The notes beneath the pieces are model-generated. The model ran no database searches, was not told where the DNA came from, and worked only from the letters and a program-made list of their open reading frames with translations. From Pseudolabrys sp. (lineage in GTDB: Bacteria > Pseudomonadota > Alphaproteobacteria > Rhizobiales > Xanthobacteraceae), in NCBI GenBank assembly GCA_019635575.1, contig JAHBZF010000026.1, positions 1-33,981 on the forward strand: a stretch of DNA of 33,981 bases, read 5' to 3'. Shown one piece after another: positions 8,858 to 16,644 of this stretch. Within the stretch, counting starts at the first letter, position 1; each line of letters begins with the position of its first letter. The translations under genes and the position numbers were made by a program.

Positions 8858-8900
8858 CAAACCCGCTTCCGCAGGCAGAGCGCCGCTGCACGTCCGACGG

Positions 8901-9359
8901 CTATTTCAGCTTTCCTTGGGAATACCGGGCAATGGTGGAACCTCGCTTGACATGCGCGGCCAGGGACTTGTCCGTCGCCATCAGCATTCTGTGCAGCCCG
9001 CGCCGAAAAAACGGCACAAAAGCCAAGGCTAGGAGTCCGGCATAGCGCGTGGAATGCACGACGCAGGTGCCGTGCGCTTCCTTGGAGACGACAAAGCTCT
9101 CCTCGATCTCGAGCAGCCATGGCACTCCGATGCGCCAGGCGATGGCATGGTGACGGTCGAGCTTCGAGAGTACCGCTTCCGCCGAAAAGCGTGGCCGGCC
9201 CCGCCTCCGGTGCGTGTAGGTGAGCTTTCGAGGGTCGTCGGGATCGCGCTTGAGCATCACGAACGGATGCCAGTCCTGACAGCGATCGACGTCCGCGAGG
9301 AGCCGCCATGCCCGCGCAAGGGGGATGGACAGGTGGAGGGAATGGTCGAGCGTGAACAT
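8901..9359 (-). CDS. SRPBCC-family protein
   Basis: A 152-residue protein starting MFTLDHSLHLSIPLARAWRLL, with the helix-grip layout of SRPBCC/START-like ligand-binding proteins. The opening strand is followed by DVDRCQDWHPFV, then a beta-rich core (ILEIEESF-like strands) and a long C-terminal helix ending AAHVKRG. The frame extends 42 residues upstream, but that part is Arg/Ala-rich without family features, so the ATG at 9359 is taken. The ligand is unknown. SRPBCC proteins occur with metal genes in some alphaproteobacterial clusters. A 12-bp perfect hairpin separates it from the DUF190 gene upstream. Confidence 0.75.
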   Translation of the reverse strand: MFTLDHSLHLSIPLARAWRLLADVDRCQDWHPFVMLKRDPDDPRKLTYTHRRRGRPRFSAEAVLSKLDRHHAIAWRIGVPWLLEIEESFVVSKEAHGTCVVHSTRYAGLLALAFVPFFRRGLHRMLMATDKSLAAHVKRGSTIARYSQGKLK

Positions 9360-9431
9360 GGGAATGCGCCTTGTGGCTGTCACCCGCGCAGCGGCCCGCA
9401 GGGCGTGCGGACAGGCGACCGGGGGAGCTGA

Positions 9432-9459
9432 GCGCGATGGGCGGCATCGCCCATCGCGC
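9432..9459. terminator. Strong GC-rich hairpin between DUF190 and SRPBCC genes
   Basis: A perfect inverted repeat has 12-bp arms (9432-9443 and 9448-9459) and a 4-nt loop. It lies in the 126-bp gap between the DUF190 stop and the SRPBCC start. There is no T tract on either side, so it is not a textbook intrinsic terminator. It could attenuate transcription, act as an RNA-processing or stability element that separates czcCBA-DUF190 from the downstream genes, or serve as a protein site. The inverted repeat is seen directly; the role is inferred. Confidence 0.5.
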
Positions 9460-9485
9460 CTGGCCCGCTGCATCGATCGCAGCAA

Positions 9486-9836
9486 TCACGCCTGCACGCC
9501 GGCAGCGGCTTGCAGGGCCTTGCCGCCGATGACCTCGACGGCTTCCAGCGTGATGATCCCGATGTCGGGAACATCCGTCAGCAAGGCGACAAATGCCCGC
9601 AGCGCGTCCTCGACGTCGATGATTTCGATGACCACCGCGCGGTTGCTTTCGAGGACATGGCGGCGATGGAGCTGCGCCGAGCCGCCAAAGCCCATCAAGG
9701 CTTCCAGGACGGTCACGCCGGCGATCTTCTGATCGCGCGCCAGCGAGGCGACATATTCGAAGACCTTGCGGTCGCCGATATAGGCCGCTTCATCGGTGTA
9801 GATGCGCAGCAGCTTCTTGCCGTTCTTTTCCATCAT
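9486..9836 (-). CDS. DUF190 family PII-like protein
   Basis: A 116-residue protein of the DUF190 family, which has the PII/ferredoxin-like fold. It opens KKLLRIYTDEAAYIGDRKVFEYVA and contains the typical GVTVLEALMGFG and a strand pair (VVIEIIDVEDALRAFV). Family members occur with ion channels and metal exporters and are thought to form regulatory trimers. Two ATG codons sit at the start. The first overlaps the czcA stop (ATGA) and the second follows it directly, with GGAGAGG just upstream, so translation is coupled to czcA. A likely role is to sense metal or nucleotide and tune the CzcA pump; no direct evidence is visible. Confidence 0.88.
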   Translation of the reverse strand: MMEKNGKKLLRIYTDEAAYIGDRKVFEYVASLARDQKIAGVTVLEALMGFGGSAQLHRRHVLESNRAVVIEIIDVEDALRAFVALLTDVPDIGIITLEAVEVIGGKALQAAAGVQA

Positions 9837-12800
9837 GCCTCTCCTTCAGCGGCTGCCGGCTGCTCACCGGCCGCCGGTTCTGATTTTCTTCTCTTCCATT
9901 GGATGTTGAGGCCGAGGACGACCTTGGCGATCGCCGGCAGCACCAGCAGCGTGAGGATGGTCGCCGCGATGAGGCCGCCGATGACGGTCGTCGCGAGCGG
10001 CTTCTGGACCTCGGCGCCGGTGCCGTGCGCGAGCGCCATCGGCACGAAGCCGATCGCCGGCACGAAGCCAGTCATCACGACCGCGCGCATCTTTTCGGCC
10101 ATGCCTTCGCGAATGGCCTCGGGCAGCGCGAGCCCTGCCTCCAGCCGCTCGCGGATGGCGGTCATCACGACGAGACCGTTGAGCACCGCGACACCTGCCA
10201 GGCAGATGAACCCGACCGCCGCCGACACTGAGAAGGCGATGCCGGTCATGGCGAGGGTGAACACGCCGCCGGCAAGTCCCAACGGGACCGCGAGGAACAC
10301 AGCCGCGGCACGGCCGAACCCGCCCAGCGCCATGTAGAGCAGCCCGAAGATCGCCAGGAAGCAGAGCGGTACGACGATCGACAGACGGTCGGCGGCGGCC
10401 TGGAGATTCTGGAACTGACCGCCCCACTCCAGATAATAGCCCGCCGGCAGCTTGACCTGCGCCACCTTGGCCTGCGCCTCCGCGACGAAGGAGCCCGCGT
10501 CGCGGCCTTGCAGGTTCGCCTGGATCACGACCCTGCGCTTGCCGTTCTCGCGGCTGATCTGGTTCAGCCCTTCGGTGAACCTGATCTGGGCGACCTGCGA
10601 CAGTGGAACCGAGCTGCGCGCATGGCCTTCCTCCTTGGGCAGCATCACCGGGAGCGCGAGTACGTCATCGAGGTTGACCCTCGTGGCGTCCGGCACGCGC
10701 ACGGTGATGTCGAAACGCCGGTCGCCCTCGAACAGCAGCCCCGAAGCGCGGCCGCCCATGCCGGCGGCCACGGTATCGGCGACCTCCTGAACCGTGAGGC
10801 CGTACCGGGCGATGGCCGCGCGGTCGAACCGGACGTCGAGCGTCGGCGCACCGCCGGTCTGGTCCGCCTTGACGCTGGAAGCGCCGGGGATCGACTGGAG
10901 CACGCGCACGATCTCGTTGGCCGACGCTGACATCTTGTCGAGATCGTCACCATAGAGCTTGATGGCGACGTCGCCGCGCACGCCGGCGATCAGTTCGTTG
11001 AAGCGCAACTGGATCGGCTGGCTGACCTCATAAAGCTGGCCCAGCTTGCTGCCGGCCGCTTTCTCGATCCGCTCGATCACGTCCGCCTTGGACTTGACGT
11101 CCTGCGGCCATTGATCCTGGGGTTTCAGGATCACGAAGCCATCGGAGACGTTCGGTGGCATCGGATCGGTCGCGACTTCCGCCGTGCCAGTTTTCGAGAA
11201 CATCAGCTCGACTTCGGGCAGCTTGGTCACGGCTTTTTCAACGCCGCGCTGCATGGCCACCGATTGTTCGAGGCTGACCGAGGGCACGCGGGTCGACGCC
11301 AGCGCCAGGTTCTTCTCGTCGAGCTGCGGAATGAACTCCGAACCCAGCAATCCGAACACCGGCACTGCGGCGAGGAAGAAGGCCAGCCCGCCGAAGATGA
11401 ACGGCCAGGGCCGTGCGATCGCCTTGTCGAGCAGCGGCAGATAGCGCTCCTTCGACTTGCGGATCAGCCAGACGTCCTTTTCGGCGACCTTGCCCCGGAT
11501 AAGCAGGGCGACCAGCGCCGGAACCAGCGTGATGGCGAGGATGAACGCCGCCACCAGCGCGAGCATGATGGTGATCGCCATGGGCGAGAAGGTCTTGCCC
11601 TCGACCCCGGTGAACATCAGCAGCGGCGCGAAGGCGAGCAGGATGATCGCCTGACCGAACACGGTCGGTTTGATCATTTCCTGACTGGCGTGCATCGTCT
11701 CTTCGAGACGCTCGCGCAGACTGAGCAAACGGCCTTCATGTTCCTGGCGATGCGCGAGGCGGGCCAGGCAGTTTTCGATGATGATCACCGCACCGTCGAC
11801 GATCAGGCCGAAGTCGAGCGCGCCGAGGCTCATGAGGTTACCCGGCACCCGGAAGGCGTTCATGCCCATCGCCATCATCAGGAAGGAGAAGGGAATGACG
11901 AGGACGGCGATGATCGCCGCGCGCCAGTTGCCGAGCAGCAGGAACAGCGACGCGGCCACCAGCAAAGCGCCTTCGGTGAGGTTGCGCTCGACAGTGCCGA
12001 CCGTGGCATTGACCAGCTTCGCGCGATCAAGCACCACCTTGACCTCGACACCTGCCGGCAGGGTCGATTTCACTTGGTCGAGCTTTGCGTTCACCGCCTG
12101 AGCCACGACGCGGCTGTTCTCGCCGATCAGCATCAGGGCCGTGCCGACGACCGCTTCCTGACCGTTCATGCTCGCCGCGCCCGTGCGCAGATCGCCGCCT
12201 ATTCTCACATTGGCGATCTGGCCGACCGTGATCGGAACCCCGCCGCGCGTCGCGGCGACGGCATTGCGGATTTCGTCGATCGAGCGAATGCGCGCGTCCG
12301 CACGCACCAGATAGGCCTCGCCCCCGCGATTGAAGTAGTTGGCGCCGACCGCGAGATTGGCGGCTTCGAGGGCTTCGCCCAGTTCGGTATAGGAAATGCC
12401 GTAGCTCGACAGCTTTACCGGATCGGGCTCGACCACGAAGGTCTTGGCGTAGCCGCCGATCGAATCGACCCCGGCCACGCCGGGAACCGTGCGCAGTTGC
12501 GGCCGGATGATCCAGTCCTGCACCGTGCGCAGATAGCCCGCCTTCGCGACTTCATCGGTAAGGCGGTCGCCTTCGGGCGTGAGATAGCTGCCGTCGGATT
12601 GCCAGCCTGGCTGGCCGTCGACTTTCTTCGCGCCTTGCCCGTCGGGGTTGGCATAGCCGACCGTGTACATGACGACCTCGCCGAGACCTGTCGTCACCGG
12701 CCCGATCTGCGGTTGCACGCCCTGAGGCAGATTTTCCTGCGCCTGGATGAGCCGCTCGCCGACCTGCTGCCGGGCGAAATAGAGATCGGTCGAGTCCGAG

Positions 12801-13090
12801 AAGATCGCCGTGACCTGGCTGAACCCGTTGCGCGATAGCGAGCGCGTGGTTTCCAGGCCTGGGATTCCGGCCAGTGCCGTTTCGATGGGATAGGTGACGA
12901 GCTTTTCCATTTCGACCGGCGACAGGCCGCGGTCGACTGTGTTGATCTGGACCTGGTTGTTGGTGATGTCGGGAACCGCGTCGATCGGCAGCTTGGTGAG
13001 TTGCCACACGCCAAGACCGGCGATTGCGAGGAAGAGGAACAGCACCGCCCACCGCGCGCGGACGGACAATGCCATAAGGGATGCGATCAT
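9833..13090 (-). CDS. czcA: CzcA-like heavy-metal RND efflux pump
   Basis: A 1085-residue inner-membrane RND pump of the HME class that drives metal export by proton exchange through a CzcCBA tripartite channel. The N-terminus has the first membrane helix followed by the conserved LPIDAVPDITNNQVQI. The transmembrane helix 4 signature is DFGLIVDGAVIIIEN (D426 to about 440), which is the pattern of the Zn/Co/Cd branch (HME1), not of Cu/Ag CusA. Length is normal for the family. It starts 3 nt after the czcB stop with GAGGAGG upstream, and overlaps DUF190 downstream. Substrate is inferred from the signature only. Confidence 0.95.
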   Translation of the reverse strand: MIASLMALSVRARWAVLFLFLAIAGLGVWQLTKLPIDAVPDITNNQVQINTVDRGLSPVEMEKLVTYPIETALAGIPGLETTRSLSRNGFSQVTAIFSDSTDLYFARQQVGERLIQAQENLPQGVQPQIGPVTTGLGEVVMYTVGYANPDGQGAKKVDGQPGWQSDGSYLTPEGDRLTDEVAKAGYLRTVQDWIIRPQLRTVPGVAGVDSIGGYAKTFVVEPDPVKLSSYGISYTELGEALEAANLAVGANYFNRGGEAYLVRADARIRSIDEIRNAVAATRGGVPITVGQIANVRIGGDLRTGAASMNGQEAVVGTALMLIGENSRVVAQAVNAKLDQVKSTLPAGVEVKVVLDRAKLVNATVGTVERNLTEGALLVAASLFLLLGNWRAAIIAVLVIPFSFLMMAMGMNAFRVPGNLMSLGALDFGLIVDGAVIIIENCLARLAHRQEHEGRLLSLRERLEETMHASQEMIKPTVFGQAIILLAFAPLLMFTGVEGKTFSPMAITIMLALVAAFILAITLVPALVALLIRGKVAEKDVWLIRKSKERYLPLLDKAIARPWPFIFGGLAFFLAAVPVFGLLGSEFIPQLDEKNLALASTRVPSVSLEQSVAMQRGVEKAVTKLPEVELMFSKTGTAEVATDPMPPNVSDGFVILKPQDQWPQDVKSKADVIERIEKAAGSKLGQLYEVSQPIQLRFNELIAGVRGDVAIKLYGDDLDKMSASANEIVRVLQSIPGASSVKADQTGGAPTLDVRFDRAAIARYGLTVQEVADTVAAGMGGRASGLLFEGDRRFDITVRVPDATRVNLDDVLALPVMLPKEEGHARSSVPLSQVAQIRFTEGLNQISRENGKRRVVIQANLQGRDAGSFVAEAQAKVAQVKLPAGYYLEWGGQFQNLQAAADRLSIVVPLCFLAIFGLLYMALGGFGRAAAVFLAVPLGLAGGVFTLAMTGIAFSVSAAVGFICLAGVAVLNGLVVMTAIRERLEAGLALPEAIREGMAEKMRAVVMTGFVPAIGFVPMALAHGTGAEVQKPLATTVIGGLIAATILTLLVLPAIAKVVLGLNIQWKRRKSEPAAGEQPAAAEGEA

Positions 13091-13093
13091 GGC

Positions 13094-14254
13094 TTATTCC
13101 TCCTCGCCCGCGCCCTTGCCGAGTTCGGCCTTGAGCAGGAAAGCGTTGCGGGTGGCGACCGTCGCGCCGGACTTGAGCCCGGAGACGATCTCGACCCGGC
13201 CTGCGCTGCGCTGACCGAGCGTTACGAATTGCGCGCGAAAACCCTGAGGCGTGCGGAGGAAGACCGCGTCACGACCGTCGACGCTCTGCACGGCATCTTC
13301 CGGAACCACGATCGCGTTCGTCGGCGCGCCCTGGCTGGGCATGAGACGCACCCGCACGCCGAGGCCGGGCTGCAGGATGCCACCGGGCACTTCGACAAGC
13401 GCCGTCGCGGCGCGGGTTTCTCCGCTCAGAGTCGGCGTGACGGCACGAACCCGGCCGTCGACCGTCCGGCCGTCCATGAGTTCGACGACTGCGCGGTCTC
13501 CCGCCGCGAGACGGGCCACATCGCCGGGATTGATTGCGGCTTCGACCTGGATCTTGTTTGGATCGGCAACCCGAAACAGCTCGGCTTCCGGCTGGACGTA
13601 AGCACCGAGGCTGACATTTTCTGAGGTCACCCGCCCTGCGATCGGGCTTGCCACGATAACGCCGCGGCCGTCCTTGGTGACATTGGCTGCGCCAACCGAT
13701 ACTTGCGCCCGCCTCGCTTCGGCTTGCGCTGCGGCAGCTTCGGCTTCCGCGCGTTCGAGATCGACACGCGCCGAGACCTTCTGGTCGAACAGGTAGCGCT
13801 CGCGGGCAAGCGCCTTCTGCGCAAGAACAGCCCTGGCCGATGCTGCCGTGCGGTCGGCGGCGATCTGTGCCGCATCGCGGCTTTCGACGATCGCCAGCGC
13901 CTCTCCGGCGCGGACCGGATCACCGAGCCGTTTGAACACCCGCGTCACCGCGCCGCCTGCGCGTGCCGTGACAAGCGCTTCGCCCGTGGGCGAGGCTGTG
14001 ACCTGGCCTTGTGCGACGATCTCCGAGCCGAGGCCGCCAGCCCGAACGGTCTCGACGGCAATGCCTGCTTCGCGGATTGCGTCCGCCGTCATTGCCAGGC
14101 TGTCCGCCGGCGTCGCACTTTCGGTGCTGTTTTCGGCTGGAGCGGATGTCGCTGAAGGATCAGCCGTGCAACGCGCGACGCTGAAGCCGCCGATTGCCGC
14201 CAGCAGCACCGCGCCGGCGACACCGCCTAGGAGCCGTTTGTCCTGTGTTATCAT
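13094..14254 (-). CDS. czcB: CzcB-like membrane-fusion (periplasmic adaptor) protein
   Basis: A 386-residue RND adaptor protein. It has an N-terminal membrane anchor (about 8-28, with a Cys at 29), a lipoyl half-motif (ALVTARAGGAVTRVFKRLGDPVRAG), an Ala/Glu-rich alpha-helical hairpin (about 140-190), the second lipoyl half and beta-barrel (VIVASPIAGRVTS, then VRVRLMPSQG), and a membrane-proximal domain. It bridges CzcA and CzcC. GGAG lies about 7 nt before the ATG. The gene is 97 bp from czcC and 3 nt from czcA. It lacks the His-rich metal-binding N-terminus found in some CzcB proteins. Confidence 0.93.
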   Translation of the reverse strand: MITQDKRLLGGVAGAVLLAAIGGFSVARCTADPSATSAPAENSTESATPADSLAMTADAIREAGIAVETVRAGGLGSEIVAQGQVTASPTGEALVTARAGGAVTRVFKRLGDPVRAGEALAIVESRDAAQIAADRTAASARAVLAQKALARERYLFDQKVSARVDLERAEAEAAAAQAEARRAQVSVGAANVTKDGRGVIVASPIAGRVTSENVSLGAYVQPEAELFRVADPNKIQVEAAINPGDVARLAAGDRAVVELMDGRTVDGRVRAVTPTLSGETRAATALVEVPGGILQPGLGVRVRLMPSQGAPTNAIVVPEDAVQSVDGRDAVFLRTPQGFRAQFVTLGQRSAGRVEIVSGLKSGATVATRNAFLLKAELGKGAGEEE

Positions 14255-14351
14255 TGAAAATCTCCGAAACGGATCGAGCAGCGGCCAATCAGGGGCGCGT
14301 TCAGCTCGGAATGGGGGATGGGGAAGGTGAGGATTGGCGAGGCGGGCGCGG

Positions 14352-15620
14352 TCACGGCGTTGTCCCCGCCGCGTCGGGCGCCGGTGTCGTCAGATGCGCG
14401 AGGCGCGCCTCGGCATCGTGATAGGCCACCAGTGCATCGACGAATGCGCCTCTCGTGTCGGCTAGAGTCCGCTCCGCATCGAGCAGATCGAGCTGGCTGA
14501 AGCGGCCTTGGGCATAACCGATCCTCGCTATGCGGGCCGCTTCGCTTGCTGCCGCGAGCGCGGGTCCGCCCGCCGAGCGCGCGGTTGCGGCCGCGTTGGC
14601 AAGGTCGGTCTGCGCGGCGGCGATCGCCTGTTCGGTGTCGAGGACCGTGACTCGCCGCTTCGCATCGACCGCCTGCCGTTCGGCCTGCGCCTGGCTCAAT
14701 GCAGCACGACCACTGTTGAACAGCGGAAAGGGAATGCTGACCCCGAATACCGCCGCCGTGTCGCCGGTTGCGGACAGCCGCCGCGCCCCCGCGCTTAGCG
14801 TTATGTCGGGGATACGCTGTGAGCGCGCCAGCCGAACTTGCGCGCTCGCTGTCGCGACGTCGGCCTCGGCGGCAGCCAGGATGAGCGTCCCCTCCGCCGA
14901 AGCAGGTCTTGCCGGACCATATCCGCCGATCCGGTCGAACCAGCCGGCATCCAATCGCCCCGCAACCGGCTCGCCGATCAGGCGCCCAAGGTTCTCCCGC
15001 GCAACGGCCGCCTCCCGCCGTGCCCGATCGAGCGCGACGTTGGCATTGACCCGCTGAACGTCGGCGCGCTGCTGCTCGATCGGAGAAGCGGCGCCGGCGG
15101 TTACGCGCGTGCTGGCCGCGCGAAACCCTTCATCCGCAAAGCCGGCGAGTTGACGCGCGATCTCCACCCGACGCTCGGCCGACGCTGCGGCGGTATAGGC
15201 CTGGGTTACGCGCTCGCGCAGATCGGCGAGCGTGATGGCCGCTTCGAGGCGCGCGCGCAGGCTGCGCGAATCTGCAACGGCGATGCGTGCTGACCGCTTG
15301 CCGCCCAATTCGATCGGCAATGCCAGGCCGGTCGTGACCTCGGCGCTCTGTGTGCCACGATAGAGACCTGAGCCCGCGACGTTCTCGACCTGAACCTGGA
15401 CTTCAGGATTGGGCCGGAGGCCCGCGACGGTGCGCGCCGCGCCAGCCGCGCGCACGCCAGCGTTGGCAGCCTCAAGGTTGGGTGAAGACGCTCCGGCTGC
15501 ATCCAGGGCACGTTCGAGCGTATATGGGGGTGCCGAATCCGGCGGCGACGCGGCCGTCTGCGCCTGCGCGATCGACGCGCAGGACGCCACGGCCAACAAG
15601 GCCGCGACAAAGCGGTGCAT
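14352..15620 (-). CDS. czcC: CzcC-like outer-membrane efflux protein (TolC family)
   Basis: A 422-residue outer-membrane factor with a Sec signal peptide (cleavage near AQAQ, residues 19-22). Two outer-membrane efflux repeats follow, rich in Ala, Arg and Glu as expected for the long coiled helices of the TolC tunnel (about 40-225 and 235-415). The second repeat contains IGYAQGRFSQLDLLDAERT, typical of CzcC and other heavy-metal outer-membrane factors. AGGAG precedes the ATG by about 10 nt. It is the first structural gene of czcCBA, 61 bp downstream of the His-rich small gene. Confidence 0.93.
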   Translation of the reverse strand: MHRFVAALLAVASCASIAQAQTAASPPDSAPPYTLERALDAAGASSPNLEAANAGVRAAGAARTVAGLRPNPEVQVQVENVAGSGLYRGTQSAEVTTGLALPIELGGKRSARIAVADSRSLRARLEAAITLADLRERVTQAYTAAASAERRVEIARQLAGFADEGFRAASTRVTAGAASPIEQQRADVQRVNANVALDRARREAAVARENLGRLIGEPVAGRLDAGWFDRIGGYGPARPASAEGTLILAAAEADVATASAQVRLARSQRIPDITLSAGARRLSATGDTAAVFGVSIPFPLFNSGRAALSQAQAERQAVDAKRRVTVLDTEQAIAAAQTDLANAAATARSAGGPALAAASEAARIARIGYAQGRFSQLDLLDAERTLADTRGAFVDALVAYHDAEARLAHLTTPAPDAAGTTP

Positions 15621-15681
15621 GATTTAATGACTCCTGACAGTTTCCAACAAAACCCCGGAAAATCGGGGCAAATGGACGCTG

Positions 15682-16014
15682 TCAGGCGCGTGGAGGGCGG
15701 TAGGTGGTGTCGATCGGCGCCGAAGGACCATCCACGGTCCTGGCGAAGGGCAGCAAGCTCGCGATCAGTCCGACAACGCGAACCCCGCAGTCGCGGGCAG
15801 GCTCGGCGACGTGATGACCGTGACATGTAGCGTGATGATGCGGCGTGCCCTTGCCAGCATCGGACGGCACCTCGTCGCGGTCGCCCTCAAAATGCCCGAA
15901 CGCTGAGGCGACCTTATCTGTGATGCAGCCAACCGGCTCTGCCGCATGCGCCATCGCACTCGTTGTCAGAGACACCGAAAGCAGAATTGCAAGGATGGCG
16001 GTCAACCAGCGCAT
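15682..16014 (-). CDS. Small periplasmic His-rich protein, CzcI-like position
   Basis: A 110-residue exported protein with a Sec signal peptide (MRWLTAILAILLSVSLTTSAMA). The mature part has a His cluster (TPHHHATCHGHH, about residues 57-68), scattered Cys and no clear domain. Its place directly before czcC matches the small CzcI-type proteins that head czc operons in other bacteria. Periplasmic metal binding or tuning of the response is the natural guess. The ribosome site before ATG 16014 is weak, and an inverted repeat lies 15 nt upstream of it. The gene starts the czc transcription unit. Confidence 0.65.
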   Translation of the reverse strand: MRWLTAILAILLSVSLTTSAMAHAAEPVGCITDKVASAFGHFEGDRDEVPSDAGKGTPHHHATCHGHHVAEPARDCGVRVVGLIASLLPFARTVDGPSAPIDTTYRPPRA

Positions 16015-16253
16015 GGCAAATTAGCTATCACGCATCGGCGTGCGAAGCAAAAGCATTGTGCCACAAAATATAGGCTAGATAACAGAAGGTTATATCATAC
16101 CGGCACCGCCGCATTCCGTCTGATTCTGGTAAAGTTCACGGAAATGCTCAGTAAATCACTGTGCTCACCAGTTAACTCTTCAGCCCGAGATGGCTTCTGC
16201 TCAACTATCGTTAGTCGCTCGGCGGGACGACGATCGGCACACTCCAGCCTCGG
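16015..16253. promoter_or_regulatory. Intergenic region upstream of the czc operon with two dyads
   Basis: This 239-bp gap is more AT-rich than its surroundings and should hold the czc promoter, reading leftward. Two inverted repeats are visible. CACGC-ATCG-GCGTG at 16029-16042 lies in the presumed leader, and ATAAC-AGAAG-GTTAT at 16079-16093 could be an operator in the promoter. No confident -35/-10 pair could be assigned. The 3' half also serves as the cueR downstream region, and no clear terminator was seen there. Confidence 0.4.
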
Positions 16254-16640
16254 CTATTTGACCAGCCGATCCAGGATCGGGCAATCAGGCCTCTCGTCAC
16301 CGTAGCAAGCCTCGGCCAGTTGCATCAAGGTCATCCGCATGGCGGTCAGGGCTTCCGCCTTGCGGCCGAGGTCCTCAGCGCGCGCGAGCGCCAGCGTCTT
16401 GACGTCGGCACTCGAACGGTTGCGGTCCTGCCAAAGGCTCAACAGGGCGCGTATCTCCTCGATCGGAAAGCCGAGATCGCGGGCATTCGCGATGAATCGC
16501 AGCCGATGCACGTCGCTGTCGGAATAATCCCGATAGCCGCTGTCGCGGCGCATCGGCGTCGGGATGAGGCCGATCTTCTCATAATGGCGGATCATCCGCT
16601 GCGAGACGCCGCTGGCCGCCGCGGCCTGGCCGATGTTCAT
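16254..16640 (-). CDS. cueR: CueR-type MerR-family copper-responsive regulator
   Basis: A 128-residue MerR-family activator. The N-terminal helix-turn-helix reads MNIGQAAAASGVSQRMIRHYE, followed by the wing and the long dimerisation helix. The metal loop is C-x7-C (CYGDERPDC, about residues 112-120) followed by PIL, the pattern of Cu(I)/Ag(I)-sensing CueR and HmrR. The ATG lies 4 nt after the copper ATPase stop, so it is co-transcribed with that gene instead of diverging from it. This gives an autoregulated loop in which copper-activated CueR should raise its own level. Matching operators are seen upstream of the ATPase and of copA. Confidence 0.92.
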   Translation of the reverse strand: MNIGQAAAASGVSQRMIRHYEKIGLIPTPMRRDSGYRDYSDSDVHRLRFIANARDLGFPIEEIRALLSLWQDRNRSSADVKTLALARAEDLGRKAEALTAMRMTLMQLAEACYGDERPDCPILDRLVK

Positions 16641-16644
16641 GGCC

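Noticed and set aside
11111-12838. Long open frame (575 codons) on the plus strand
   Set aside because: It lies antisense to czcA, is rich in Arg, His, Asp and Gln, and has no domain pattern. It is a high-GC shadow.
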